A DNA stretch of 64,000 nucleotides from Schlesneria sp. (lineage in GTDB: Bacteria; Planctomycetota; Planctomycetia; Planctomycetales; Planctomycetaceae), in assembly GCA_028291515.1 (NCBI GenBank), contig JAQGHU010000009.1:58213-122212 (forward strand), given 5' to 3'. The notes below the pieces were generated by a model. It did no database searches and was not told the origin of the DNA. It saw only the letters and a program-made list of their open reading frames with translations. Of the stretch, positions 1 to 8,857 are shown piece by piece. The position numbers and the translations under genes are program-made. The stretch's first letter is position 1. The number at the start of each line of letters is the position of its first letter.

Positions 1-868
1 TGTTGCTCACGAACTTGACAGCGCCATCGGCCGCCAGGAATTGCGCTCCACCAGTATGATAGCTGGCCCAAGCGCGCTTGCTGCAGTTGTTACCGGCCCC
101 CACCTTCGCGTAGTCCGGAGGGCCAAAGTTAGCCGGGACGCAAGTTGGACCAAGTCCCGAGATGGCGTAAGATGCGTAGGAGTAAGCCCAGAACGATCCG
201 CGGTTGGGCGTGGTGCTCGTCGACCATTCGCCGATAACCAGAGTATTCGACATCCCATCGGTGACACTGGCCGCTCTCTCGCACCCAAAGCTCGTATCGA
301 CCGCATGGAGCATGCCACGATTTGTCAGCGCAAGAGTTCCACTTGGTGGGGATCCGAACTGTCCGTCCCAGAAATTGCTGGTGTCCGCCGAGATCCCGCC
401 GTTGGCTCGATAAGAACTCGACGCAATAGGAGTGGTCACGGGGCCGCTGCCGGGGGTAATTCCAGTTCCTGCTTGCGGATCTGACGGGCAGTTTTGAGCG
501 GCCAGCCTTTGCTTGAGGACGGGTTGATTGGCCACGTCTGCATTAAACAGGCTGCTGTTGTATGTGTTGTACAGCGGGGCTTGATCGATGTATGGGAGAA
601 TCGCAATTCCCCATCCCATCGTCACGTTATTAATCGTGTTTTGGGGGAGGGCGATGCTACCGGGGGGAAACGACAGGTAGGTGTCGTGGTAATTGTGAAG
701 TGCTAACCCCATTTGCTTTAGGTTGTTCTTGCACTGTGTCCGTCTGGCGGCCTCACGGGCCTGCTGGACAGCGGGTAACAGCAAGGCAATCAGGACGGCA
801 ATGATGGCGATCACCACGAGCAGCTCGATCAGCGTGAAACCCTTCTTGCGCTGTTTCAATGAAGACAT
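1..868 (-). CDS. DUF1559 pseudopilin-like protein, C-terminus cut by window edge
   Basis: The reading frame stays open from the ATG at 868 to the left edge, about 289 codons. The N-terminus is a type IV/type II pseudopilin signal: a [10 protein letters not shown] motif with the prepilin peptidase site after the Gly, followed by one hydrophobic helix and the [16 protein letters not shown] segment typical of planctomycete DUF1559 proteins. Near the edge the motif [12 protein letters not shown] fits the family H-X9-DG signature, so only a short tail should be missing. A GAGGGG Shine-Dalgarno lies about 8 bases before the start. DUF1559 proteins occur in very many copies in planctomycetes and are thought to be exported by a pseudopilus-type system; their exact role is unknown. 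Confidence 0.93.
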   Translation of the reverse strand, partial: MSSLKQRKKGFTLIELLVVIAIIAVLIALLLPAVQQAREAARRTQCKNNLKQMGLALHNYHDTYLSFPPGSIALPQNTINNVTMGWGIAILPYIDQAPLYNTYNSSLFNADVANQPVLKQRLAAQNCPSDPQAGTGITPGSGPVTTPIASSSYRANGGISADTSNFWDGQFGSPPSGTLALTNRGMLHAVDTSFGCERAASVTDGMSNTLVIGEWSTSTTPNRGSFWAYSYASYAISGLGPTCVPANFGPPDYAKVGAGNNCSKRAWASYHTGGAQFLAADGAVKFVSN

Positions 869-1188
869 GCGTTCAACCCCTCAGAAATGATGAAATTTCG
901 GCGCGATTTGCGCAAAGACATGTGGGCCGACCGTTCGGCTATCCGAATGATGCCAGTTGAAAAAAGGCTTGTCAACAATTAAGGATAAGTTAATGAATCC
1001 TTCATCGAAGATAATCTTTAGCCATCTTTCGAGACAGCGTTCTGCTCCGCGACGCCGCCGCACATGGTGGAGCGTTTCTCGCTTCTGCGCGGATTTCGAG
1101 CTGTCATGAACGCTTTCGATAACCACGCCGCGAGTTCAATCGCTACAGTACTGCTGAGAAGATTTCACCGCTTTTTCAAGGTCTCGAT
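869..1188. other. divergent intergenic region, no gene seen
   Basis: These 320 bases separate the divergent DUF1559 and sugar-isomerase-like genes. Apart from the promoter-like boxes at 947-975 and an AT-rich patch near 970-1020 I see no supported gene or RNA. An 81-codon minus-strand frame at 881-1126 has no family features. Confidence 0.6.
947..975 (-). promoter_or_regulatory. candidate sigma70-type promoter for the DUF1559 gene
   Basis: On the minus strand a perfect TTGACA (970-975) is followed after 17 bases by CATCAT (947-952), matching four of six bases of the -10 consensus. It would give a leader of roughly 70 bases before the DUF1559 start at 868. This is a consensus match only. Confidence 0.45.
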
Positions 1189-2142
1189 ATGCAAGTCTCC
1201 CGACGCCAAATGATGGGCCTGAGCGTTAGTGCCGCAATGGCATTGCCACAAGCGGTCATCGCCGATGAACCGTCCACCAGCTCAAAGTCTCGTGCGAACC
1301 GGATTGGGGTCTCAACGTACTCGTTCTGGCATTTTCGAGGTGAGCCGACACCCATTGAGTCCTGCCTTGAGCAAGCCGCTGACATGGGATTTGACGGGGT
1401 CGAAATTCTACATGTCCATATGGAAGAGGCAGCGAAAGCGGCTGGAGTTCCCGTCGACAATGCGCTGCTGGGTCGCATCAAGCGCCGAGCGTTCTCATTG
1501 GGACTGGACCTGATGGGGTTCTCGACGCATCAGGGATTTGTGACTCCTGATGACGAAAAACGACAGAAGAACATCGAACACACTTCGCGTTGCCTGGAGC
1601 TAGCCCACGAATTGGGGATTGCGACAATCCGGGTCAACACGGGCCGGTGGGGAACCAGCAAAGACTTCGACGAGTTGATGGCCAACAAAGGGATTGAACC
1701 GCGACTGCCGGGCTATTCTGACGAGCAGGGTTTCGAATGGGTGATTCGCAGCTTTGAAGCATTGTTGCCCAAGGCCGAAAAGCTGGGTGTCATGATGGGA
1801 CTGGAAAACCATTGGGGTCTGGGTCGCGAAGCGACTGGCGTCATCAAAGTCTTGGACGCGATCAAGTCGCCCTGGCTGCAAGCGACGCTCGACACAGGAA
1901 ACTTCCTGGAGAACATGTACGAGCAAATGGACGTGCTGGCACCGAAGGCGATTCTCGTTCAGGCGAAGACCTACTTTGGCGGCGGTGAGTGGTATTCGCT
2001 CGACATCGACTACGTGCGAGTCGCTCAGATCCTGCGCAAGCACAATTACCGGGGCTACATCTCATTGGAGATGGAAGGCAAAGAAGCCCCTGCGACAGCT
2101 GTCCCAAAGAGTCTGGCGATGCTGAAGAAGGCGTTCGCGTAG
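1189..2142 (+). CDS. secreted sugar phosphate isomerase/epimerase-like TIM-barrel protein
   Basis: This 317-residue protein begins with a Tat-like signal (SRRQMMG, hydrophobic stretch, likely cleavage after VIA near residue 25). The rest reads as an AP-endonuclease-2/xylose-isomerase-type barrel: GVSTYSFWHF near the start, MGFDGVEI, then GLENHWG and LDTGNF, which carry acidic and histidine metal ligands, and a C-terminal ISLEMEGKE strand. Such proteins isomerise or epimerise sugars in a divalent-metal-dependent way; the substrate cannot be read here. In planctomycetes exported versions sit with carbohydrate breakdown genes. It stands alone, divergent from the DUF1559 gene and convergent with a receiver gene. 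Confidence 0.85.
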   Translation: MQVSRRQMMGLSVSAAMALPQAVIADEPSTSSKSRANRIGVSTYSFWHFRGEPTPIESCLEQAADMGFDGVEILHVHMEEAAKAAGVPVDNALLGRIKRRAFSLGLDLMGFSTHQGFVTPDDEKRQKNIEHTSRCLELAHELGIATIRVNTGRWGTSKDFDELMANKGIEPRLPGYSDEQGFEWVIRSFEALLPKAEKLGVMMGLENHWGLGREATGVIKVLDAIKSPWLQATLDTGNFLENMYEQMDVLAPKAILVQAKTYFGGGEWYSLDIDYVRVAQILRKHNYRGYISLEMEGKEAPATAVPKSLAMLKKAFA

Positions 2143-2177
2143 CTCGGATGATTCACGACCAGATATCCCGCCGCTTT

Positions 2178-2314
2178 CGTCATTCCCGCGCAGGCGGGAA
2201 TCCAGAAAATCGTGGGATGGTGTCGACGCACGAACTAAGCGATATTTTCCTATGGCGATAGCTGGTGATGATTCGCTGCGGAACCACTGGATTCCCGCCT
2301 GCGCGGGAATGACG
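2178..2314. repeat. REPIN-like element, copy 1
   Basis: A 137-base element is bounded by 28-base arms (2178-2205 and 2287-2314) that are inverted repeats of each other. Each arm also folds on itself as an 8-bp stem (ATTCCCGC/GCGGGAAT) with a four-base loop, the architecture of a REP doublet. A second element of identical length lies at 46157-46293. REPINs are non-autonomous and are mobilised by RAYT transposases; none is visible here. It lies between convergent genes, where it may also act as a terminator or RNA stabiliser. Confidence 0.8.
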
Positions 2315-2362
2315 GAAGCAGCCGCCGAGTGAGCAGCGATCCGGTGAACAATCCGGATTGGG

Positions 2363-2950
2363 CTATTCCCAGGCGTCGATCGCTTCCTGCAGCAGTTCGT
2401 TGGAGCCGGACCAGCCAGTTCGTCGATCGCTGATGGCCGACAAGGCATCGGACTGGCCGTCGGCCGCCGATGAGCGAGTCGGTTCCGGAGCCGTCATCAC
2501 CTTGGCGATGATCGTATCCATGGAAGTCTCGTTCCGGATATGTCGCGTCAGCCGATCCAGCTTGACGCGGAATTCATCGCGAGAAAAAGCGGTCTTGATC
2601 GTGTAATCGTCGGCACCAGCGTGAATGGCCGCCAATACCGTCTCGCGACTGGAATCGGACGTGAGGACCATCACTTTGACTTCGGCGAGCGATGGATGTG
2701 CGCGGAATGCTCGTAGCGTCTTCAGCCCATCCCAGCCGGGCATTTGCAGATCTAGAACAGTGACATCGGGCTTACAATCCAACGCTCGATAGAACCCGTC
2801 GGCTCCATCGCACGCAACGGTGACATCAAAATCGCGTCGCAGCACTCCCACCATCAAACTACGGAACAGCGGATCATCGTCGACCACCAAAATATGGCGT
2901 CGCCGTTCCGTGGGCTGGGGATTCTGCAGATCCTGTTCAGGATGCATCAT
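2363..2950 (-). CDS. stand-alone response regulator receiver protein
   Basis: This 195-residue protein holds one CheY-like receiver domain (residues about 18-140). The acidic triad DDD is at 24-26, the phosphoacceptor Asp67 sits in LDLQMPG, the switch Thr follows in VMVLTSD, and the conserved Lys is in YTIKT, although the usual Lys-Pro is Lys-Thr here. The last 50 residues are polar and low in complexity and carry no DNA-binding or enzymatic output domain. It therefore probably acts by protein contact in a phosphorelay. No kinase is adjacent, so it is an orphan. The start is one of two consecutive ATGs (2950 or 2947). Confidence 0.9.
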   Translation of the reverse strand: MMHPEQDLQNPQPTERRRHILVVDDDPLFRSLMVGVLRRDFDVTVACDGADGFYRALDCKPDVTVLDLQMPGWDGLKTLRAFRAHPSLAEVKVMVLTSDSSRETVLAAIHAGADDYTIKTAFSRDEFRVKLDRLTRHIRNETSMDTIIAKVMTAPEPTRSSAADGQSDALSAISDRRTGWSGSNELLQEAIDAWE

Positions 2951-3203
2951 ACAACTCGTCGTTGGCTAAGGGTGGCCCATGCAATGTCGGGAACGATGTC
3001 ACGAAGGCCATATCGTTCCAAAAGCAAACATAGGCCACGATTCGGCCGATGCGCCGACTATGTGTCGTTTTTGCAACGTTTCCCGATCGTGAATCGCCGC
3101 AATCTAGCAAGTGAATTCGATGACCTCGATTGTATCGATTAAATCGAATGCACAGATCAGAACGGAAATTCGTGTCGATACGAGGCGTTTCGTCTGAATC
3201 CGG

Positions 3204-3809
3204 CTACTTCGATTGTCGAGCCGATTCGACGAACTTCACGAACTCTTCCCGGCGAGCGGCCAAGATCGCGGCCGGTCCCGTCAGCTTGACGAAGTAGTTT
3301 GTCGGCCCCATGGGAACGGCGACGCCTAACATGCGCCAACTGCGATTGGGCGTGCCCCCGCTGAACATGTCGGTGTAAGTTCCGGCCAGCTCAACCAGAG
3401 TTCCCTTGTTGCCATCGAGAGCGATTTCGGATTCGCGGGGTTCGGGATCGTTTGGGCCGGGATTAAATTGCCCGCGCCATCGTTCGACGTTGGCTTCAAT
3501 TCCGCCGCCAGCCGAAGAGAGCGTCAGCCGGGCCGGTCCCCCTTCGCCGGGTATCGAGAACTCGCCAAGGACGAACTGGCTCTTGGGAGGTTGTTCCTGC
3601 CAATCGGCGGGGACTGTAAACTTGAACCCAGCGACCGTCGCGTCGTACGGTTCCGTCTTCGGTTGATGGTTCCTTTTCGCTGGCAACTCGCTGGCTGTTT
3701 CCAGAGCAGGAGCCTTGGCGATAGGAACCTCCCTCGGCCTTTGAGCTTCTTCGCAACCGATCGCGGCCATTCCGCAAATTAACCACGCCACATTTCGCTT
3801 CAATTTCAT
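3204..3809 (-). CDS. putative lipoprotein of unknown function
   Basis: The 201-residue product has a lipoprotein signal: positive MKLKRN, a hydrophobic core, and the lipobox AIGC with Cys19. A Pro/Lys/Glu-rich linker follows, then a compact domain from about residue 55 containing FTVPADWQE and an FVKLTGPAAIL strand near the C-terminus. This resembles planctomycete lipoproteins annotated only as hypothetical. It starts 30 bases after pepF on the same strand and is likely the last gene of the aroC-yjbQ-pepF run. I cannot assign a function; an anchored envelope protein is the safest reading. Confidence 0.75.
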   Translation of the reverse strand: MKLKRNVAWLICGMAAIGCEEAQRPREVPIAKAPALETASELPAKRNHQPKTEPYDATVAGFKFTVPADWQEQPPKSQFVLGEFSIPGEGGPARLTLSSAGGGIEANVERWRGQFNPGPNDPEPRESEIALDGNKGTLVELAGTYTDMFSGGTPNRSWRMLGVAVPMGPTNYFVKLTGPAAILAARREEFVKFVESARQSK

Positions 3810-3839
3810 CGTGATTGCCTATTCTTTGATCGTCTCTGT

Positions 3840-5720
3840 TTAGAGGGCCGAAGTCTTCTGGAGTGTGGCGTCTGCCAAAGTCACGAACTGCTGCACGCGA
3901 TCCGCAATGATGTTCAGGCTCTTGTTCCAGAAGTCCGGCTTACGCAAGTCGAAGCCCAAGGTGGACCGAACCGCGTCTTCGGCGTCCTTGCAGCCGGTCG
4001 CGAGCAACAGCTTACGATAGGTGTCCGCAAACTCGCCGCCGGAATCTTTGCCGATCGCATAGACACCCAGTGACAGCAGATAACCGAAGGTATAGGGAAA
4101 GTTGTAGAACGGCAGTCCCGTGATATAAAAATGCAGTTTCGAAACCCAGAAACGAGGGTTCCAACCACCATCAGCCAGCGAATCGAGATACGCCGTTTTC
4201 TGAGCCGTCTCCATCAGCGCATTGAGTTGGTCCGCGGTCAGTTCACCCTTGAGCCGGTCGCGATGGAACTGATCTTCAAACAGAAACCGAGCGTGAATGT
4301 TCATCAAGAACGCAACCGCGTCACCCAGCAAACCATCCAGCATTTGCAGGCGATCATAGTCGGAACGAGCACGTCCAAAGCGCTGTTCACCCAATACCGC
4401 TTCGGCAAATGTCGAAGCGGTCTCGGCCAGGTTCATCGGATAATCCTGGAGGAACGTCGGCTGATCTCGCAGCACATAAGAATGATAGGCGTGCCCCAGT
4501 TCATGAGCGAGGGTGCTCATGCTGTCCGCGCTGTTCGTATACGTCATGAAGATGCGCGACTGCTTGGCGACCGGGAAACTGGTACAGAAGCCCCCCTGAT
4601 GCTTCCCCTTCCGATTTTCAGCTTCGATCCATTTCTCGGTCAACGCCTTCCGTGCGAAGTTTCCGAAGTCGGGGCTGAACTGCTGAAAGGCACCGATAAT
4701 TTGCTTGCAGGCGTCGTCATACGAGATCTCATCGGCACTGCCACAGCCAGGCAACTGCGGCAACGGTGCGTTGATGTCGTACCAAGCCAACCGCTCGATC
4801 CCCAGCAGTTCGGCTTTCTTCGCTAGGTATTTTTGAAGCACCGATTTCTGCGCCGTGATCGTCGACCACATCGCATCCAACGTTTCCCGCGTCATCCGGT
4901 TGGATCGAAGCGGCACGACCAGGTGATCGTTGAGTCCGACGTGACGATAGGTCGTCAGCCGCGTGCCGGAGATATGGTTGATCGCATCCGCACAGGTGTC
5001 GGCGATCGTCGACCACGCGGCATCGGCCGCGAAGAAGTTATTTTCGCGAACTTGCCGCTGACTCGAATCGAACTGAACCTGTCCGGGCGACTTCGTAACA
5101 ATCTTGCCTTGTTCCTGCACCTGGACCTTCAGCGCACCAGACAAGCGATCAAAGAGCCGTCCCCATGCGTGCAGTCCATCAACCGCCAAATCGGAGGCCA
5201 GCAATTCCTGAGATTTCGGTAATCGCAATGCGGCATTTCGACGCCGAGTCACGAAGAAATATTCGTTCTTCTTCAGCGTGGCATGCGCTGACAGGAGCGC
5301 CGCGAAATCATCGTCCGTCGCCTCTTTCATGGCGAATTCGATATTCGTGGCGACTTGTTCACGCAGCGGAGTCAGCGTCGCCAATTCTGCTTGAAGCTGT
5401 TGGTAGGACTTATTCTCGGCGTCTCCAGCGGCATAGCACTCTATCAATGCCCGCAGATCGGTCGCCTGCGAATCGAGCAACTCGTAGTCTTCGATCAATT
5501 TCACCCACCCGGCCACCACGACTGGATCCGTGCTCACGCCCGGCAACTGATTTGTGGAGGCGGCGAATTCAGCCAATCTCGCCTTGAAGTGATCCAGGTT
5601 CTGACGAAACTCGGGTGCCGCAGGGGTGGGAGCCAGCGAAACCAAGTCCCAGGTTTGCGGATAAGAAATCGGAGCCATAGGTTCAAATTCCAGAGGAACG
5701 ACGTTCGTCGGTTGCTGCAT
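3840..5720 (-). CDS. pepF: M3 family oligoendopeptidase (PepF-like)
   Basis: This 626-residue protein has the length and layout of M3B oligoendopeptidases. The zinc motif HELGH is at about residues 406-410 in STLAHELGHAYHS, with a downstream glutamate ligand in NLAETASTFAEA. The C-terminus retains the YTFGYLLSLG region typical of the family. These enzymes cut short peptides in the cytoplasm; there is no signal peptide. It begins 16 bases after yjbQ, so it is probably co-transcribed with aroC and yjbQ, although no functional link between them is known. The start ATG at 5720 agrees with the family N-terminus. Confidence 0.92.
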   Translation of the reverse strand: MQQPTNVVPLEFEPMAPISYPQTWDLVSLAPTPAAPEFRQNLDHFKARLAEFAASTNQLPGVSTDPVVVAGWVKLIEDYELLDSQATDLRALIECYAAGDAENKSYQQLQAELATLTPLREQVATNIEFAMKEATDDDFAALLSAHATLKKNEYFFVTRRRNAALRLPKSQELLASDLAVDGLHAWGRLFDRLSGALKVQVQEQGKIVTKSPGQVQFDSSQRQVRENNFFAADAAWSTIADTCADAINHISGTRLTTYRHVGLNDHLVVPLRSNRMTRETLDAMWSTITAQKSVLQKYLAKKAELLGIERLAWYDINAPLPQLPGCGSADEISYDDACKQIIGAFQQFSPDFGNFARKALTEKWIEAENRKGKHQGGFCTSFPVAKQSRIFMTYTNSADSMSTLAHELGHAYHSYVLRDQPTFLQDYPMNLAETASTFAEAVLGEQRFGRARSDYDRLQMLDGLLGDAVAFLMNIHARFLFEDQFHRDRLKGELTADQLNALMETAQKTAYLDSLADGGWNPRFWVSKLHFYITGLPFYNFPYTFGYLLSLGVYAIGKDSGGEFADTYRKLLLATGCKDAEDAVRSTLGFDLRKPDFWNKSLNIIADRVQQFVTLADATLQKTSAL

Positions 5721-5736
5721 CAGGGATCGGATCTTA

Positions 5737-6165
5737 TCAAATTATGGTACTGCCCTGCACGGTGAGGACGAGCGAACGCTGGCCGCCGTGATTGCGGTGC
5801 TCACAGAGATAGATCCCCTGCCATGTCCCCAGACAGAGTCGCCCATTCGTGATCGGTATCGTCACTGAACTACCGAGCATCGAGGCCTTCACATGCGCAG
5901 GCATGTCGTCCGGACCTTCGCAAGTATGGACATAGGGAAAGCTTTCTGGAGCGATGGCGTTAAACGACGACTCCAAGTCGGTTTGCACATCGGGATCAGC
6001 ATTCTCATTGATCGTCAGCGACGCGGAGGTGTGGCGGATGAAGACATGCAGCAATCCGACTTGGACCGTCGCCAGTTCGGGAATCGCTTCCACGACCTGG
6101 CGAGTAATCAAATGAAAGCCTCGACGATACGCCGGAAGCGTCAACTGGTGCTGAAACCAATTCAT
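5737..6165 (-). CDS. yjbQ: YjbQ/UPF0047 family protein (secondary thiamine-phosphate synthase type)
   Basis: The 142-residue product matches the small UPF0047 fold. It has the conserved HTSASLTINEN segment, DPDVQTDLE, and the C-terminal GTWQGIYLCEHR, which carry the His and acidic residues of the putative active site. Members can complement thiamine-phosphate synthase mutants weakly, but their physiological reaction is unsettled. I place the start at the ATG at 6165 (MNWFQHQ) because the open frame extends upstream into aroC without family similarity. It lies 26 bases after aroC and 16 before pepF, which implies one transcript. Confidence 0.9.
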   Translation of the reverse strand: MNWFQHQLTLPAYRRGFHLITRQVVEAIPELATVQVGLLHVFIRHTSASLTINENADPDVQTDLESSFNAIAPESFPYVHTCEGPDDMPAHVKASMLGSSVTIPITNGRLCLGTWQGIYLCEHRNHGGQRSLVLTVQGSTII

Positions 6166-6191
6166 GCTGAAGTCTTGTCCCGTTGGTGATA

Positions 6192-7313
6192 CTACTGCTG
6201 TCCGCGCCAACGCAACCAATGGTCGGCGATCACGATCGCGACCATCGCCTCGGCCATCGGAATGAAGCGAGGCAGCAGGCACGGATCGTGTCGTCCCTTG
6301 GTTCGAATCGTCGCCGCTTCACCCTGACGTGTCACCGTCGGCTGTTCTAGAGGCAGACTGCTGGTCGGCTTCACGGCCGCTCGTAAAATGATCGGGCGAC
6401 CAGTCGTGATTCCGCCGAGCATCCCGCCGTGCCGATTGGTGTCGGTAGTGATCCCGGCATGGCCATCGGTCGGATGTTCTGGATCAGGAATAAAGTGGTC
6501 ATTGTGCTGGCTGCCACGCATGGTCACGCAGCCGAAGCCAATTCCGTATTCGACTCCCAGCACGGCAGGAAGGCTGAATAGTGCTTTGGCCAGATCCGCC
6601 TTAATCTTGTCGAAGACCGGTTCGCCCAACCCTGCGGGAATGTTGGTCGCCACGATTTCGGCCGCGCCGCCGATCGAATCCCCTTCTTTGCGGATGTTCT
6701 CGATCAGTTCAATCATCTTCGCGGCGGTCGCCGAATCGGGGCAGCGTACGATATTGGGCTCGCCACTGGGCAGCTTTTCGACTTGCTCCAGCGTCACCGA
6801 CTCAGGATTGCCGATATTGGCTTTGATGTCACCCACCTGTGTGACATAACCCACGACACGACCGCCAAACGCTTGTTCGATCAGTTTCTTGGCGACAACG
6901 CCTGCCGCAACACGCACGGTGGTTTCGCGAGCACTCGATCGGCCGCCGCCGCGATAGTCGCGGAATCCGTACTTTGCATCGAAGCTGTAGTCGGCATGAC
7001 CTGGCCGGTACAGATCTTTGATGTCACCATAGTCGCGACTGCGTTGATCCTGATTGCGGATCAAAATCGCCAGGCTGGTTCCGGTCGTCCGGCCTTCGAA
7101 GACCCCTGACAGGATTTCCGGCGTGTCCGATTCGTCTCGCTGCGTGACAATATGACTTTGCCCCGGCCGACGCCGGTTCAAATCGACGAGCAAATCGTCT
7201 ACGGATAGCGACAAGCCCGAAGGCACACCATCAATGATCACCACATTGGCGGGTCCGTGGCTTTCCCCCGCCGTTGTGATACGAAACGACTGTCCAAATG
7301 AGTTTCCTGACAT
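6192..7313 (-). CDS. aroC: chorismate synthase
   Basis: This 373-residue enzyme converts EPSP to chorismate, the last common step of aromatic amino acid synthesis, using reduced FMN in the cytoplasm. All three family signatures are visible: GESHGPANVVIIDG near residue 17, GGGRSSARETTVRVAAG in the middle, and the C-terminal RHDPCLLPRFIPMAEAM. The length is normal. It is the first gene of a tight minus-strand run with yjbQ, pepF and a lipoprotein, and is divergent from the cytochrome gene at 7453, so the promoter should lie in 7314-7452. Confidence 0.97.
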   Translation of the reverse strand: MSGNSFGQSFRITTAGESHGPANVVIIDGVPSGLSLSVDDLLVDLNRRRPGQSHIVTQRDESDTPEILSGVFEGRTTGTSLAILIRNQDQRSRDYGDIKDLYRPGHADYSFDAKYGFRDYRGGGRSSARETTVRVAAGVVAKKLIEQAFGGRVVGYVTQVGDIKANIGNPESVTLEQVEKLPSGEPNIVRCPDSATAAKMIELIENIRKEGDSIGGAAEIVATNIPAGLGEPVFDKIKADLAKALFSLPAVLGVEYGIGFGCVTMRGSQHNDHFIPDPEHPTDGHAGITTDTNRHGGMLGGITTGRPIILRAAVKPTSSLPLEQPTVTRQGEAATIRTKGRHDPCLLPRFIPMAEAMVAIVIADHWLRWRGQQ

Positions 7314-7452
7314 AATCGGCCATTGTAACGCCTTGCGACGGGTTGGTCAGCCGACCGACACCGACTACGATAGTGTTTGTGAAGAAAGCACGATTCGCGG
7401 AATGGCTGTCGCGGCGGCCACCCGTTGCGGATCCAGGGAAGAAGGGGACGTG

Positions 7453-8808
7453 ATGGAACGAGCGTTGGTTTGTCTCGGACTGTGCCTGGCGGCTTCGACC
7501 GTTCTGGCAGAGACCCCCTCCACTTCTGCGATCCGTGGCTATGAAAACCTGCGAACGCATCAGTATTTGCCGCCGGATTTCGACGATGGCGTCTTTGAAG
7601 CCTTATGGACAGTCTGGCCCGAGCCTGATCGGTCCGAAGCGGCCAAAGCCGACGCGGCAACCAGGCGAAAGCTCACATTCTCATACTACGGCCTGACACC
7701 AGACCCGGACGATACCGCCGGGACTAGGCCCGCGCTCGGGTATATCGGTGACAAGAGTGGCAATTGGGTCATGAACTGCTTGGCCTGCCACGGGGGAAAA
7801 GTGGCAGGACAAGTCATCCCGGGACTGCCGAACTCCCATACGGCGCTGCAGACGCTGACCGAAGACGTGCGGATGATCAAGATTGCTCAAGGCAAAAGGC
7901 TATCACATCTGGATCTGGGATCCCTCAAGCTGCCACTGAGCACGACCAATGGAACAACCAACGCTGTCATCTTCGGAATCGCACTCGGAGCAGTGCGCAA
8001 TCCCGACATGACTGTGGATTTGACGCGCGGCACCCCGCCGATGCTGCATCACGATGTGGATGCCCCGCCGTTCTGGAATGTGAAAAAGAAACGGTCGCTG
8101 TACGCCGATGGTCATGCCCCGAAAACCCCCAGACCACTGATGCAGTTCATCCTGCTTCCTCGGGTGACGCCGCAAATGCTGAACGAATGGGAACCGGAAT
8201 TCGCCGATTTACTCGCGTGGATCGAGTCGCTTGAGCCACCAAAGTATCCCTACGAAATCAATCGTGACATGGCCCTTCGCGGTGAAAGCGTTTTCAAGGA
8301 AACGTGTGCTCGCTGCCACGGCACCTATGGTCCCCAGGGAAAATACGAACAGCAGACGATCGCCCTCGACGAAATCGGGACAGACCCGCTGCGATGGAAA
8401 TCGCTGACACCAAAGTTTCGGATGTGGATGAAGGAAGGCTGGCTCAGTCACTATGGCCAAGACCCGGTCGAGGTGGACCCGGTTGGTTATGTCGCGCCGC
8501 CTCTCGATGGCATCTGGGCCAGTGCTCCCTACCTACACAATGGCTCGGTCCCGACGCTCTGGCACTTGCTTCACTCCGACCAGCGACCGGTGGTCTGGAA
8601 GCGAACCGAAGATGGCTACGACCGCGATAAGGTCGGGCTGGAGATCGAGACCTTTGACAAAGTTCCTGCGAACGTGAAAGCGAATGCCCATCGGCGTCGC
8701 TACTTCGATACCAAGCTGTCAGGCAAGAGCGCCGCAGGCCACACTTTTCCCAATGTGCTGGATGAAGATCAGAAGCGAGATCTGCTCGAATATCTGAAGT
8801 CCCTGTAG
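7453..8808 (+). CDS. secreted diheme c-type cytochrome
   Basis: The 452-residue product has a Sec signal (cleavage near residue 19 after VLA) and two covalent heme sites, CLACH at 109-113 and CARCH at 285-289. A distal APYLHNGSVPTLWHLL segment is shared with MauG-like diheme peroxidases and rubber-oxygenase-related cytochromes. The protein should be a periplasmic electron carrier or oxidase; the substrate is unknown. I chose the ATG at 7453 because GAAGGGG precedes it by about 5 bases and a signal peptide follows immediately; the open frame further upstream overlaps aroC. No partner dehydrogenase is adjacent. Confidence 0.85.
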   Translation: MERALVCLGLCLAASTVLAETPSTSAIRGYENLRTHQYLPPDFDDGVFEALWTVWPEPDRSEAAKADAATRRKLTFSYYGLTPDPDDTAGTRPALGYIGDKSGNWVMNCLACHGGKVAGQVIPGLPNSHTALQTLTEDVRMIKIAQGKRLSHLDLGSLKLPLSTTNGTTNAVIFGIALGAVRNPDMTVDLTRGTPPMLHHDVDAPPFWNVKKKRSLYADGHAPKTPRPLMQFILLPRVTPQMLNEWEPEFADLLAWIESLEPPKYPYEINRDMALRGESVFKETCARCHGTYGPQGKYEQQTIALDEIGTDPLRWKSLTPKFRMWMKEGWLSHYGQDPVEVDPVGYVAPPLDGIWASAPYLHNGSVPTLWHLLHSDQRPVVWKRTEDGYDRDKVGLEIETFDKVPANVKANAHRRRYFDTKLSGKSAAGHTFPNVLDEDQKRDLLEYLKSL

Positions 8809-8857
8809 CAGGTGCTTCCTTAGATCTACCCGATTCAGACGAACCTTGAGGTCGAAG

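Noticed and set aside
881..1126. 81-codon minus-strand frame upstream of DUF1559
   Set aside because: It overlaps the likely promoter, lacks a ribosome site, and resembles no family.
4131..4826. 231-codon plus-strand frame
   Set aside because: It mirrors the pepF coding sequence on the other strand and has no features of its own.
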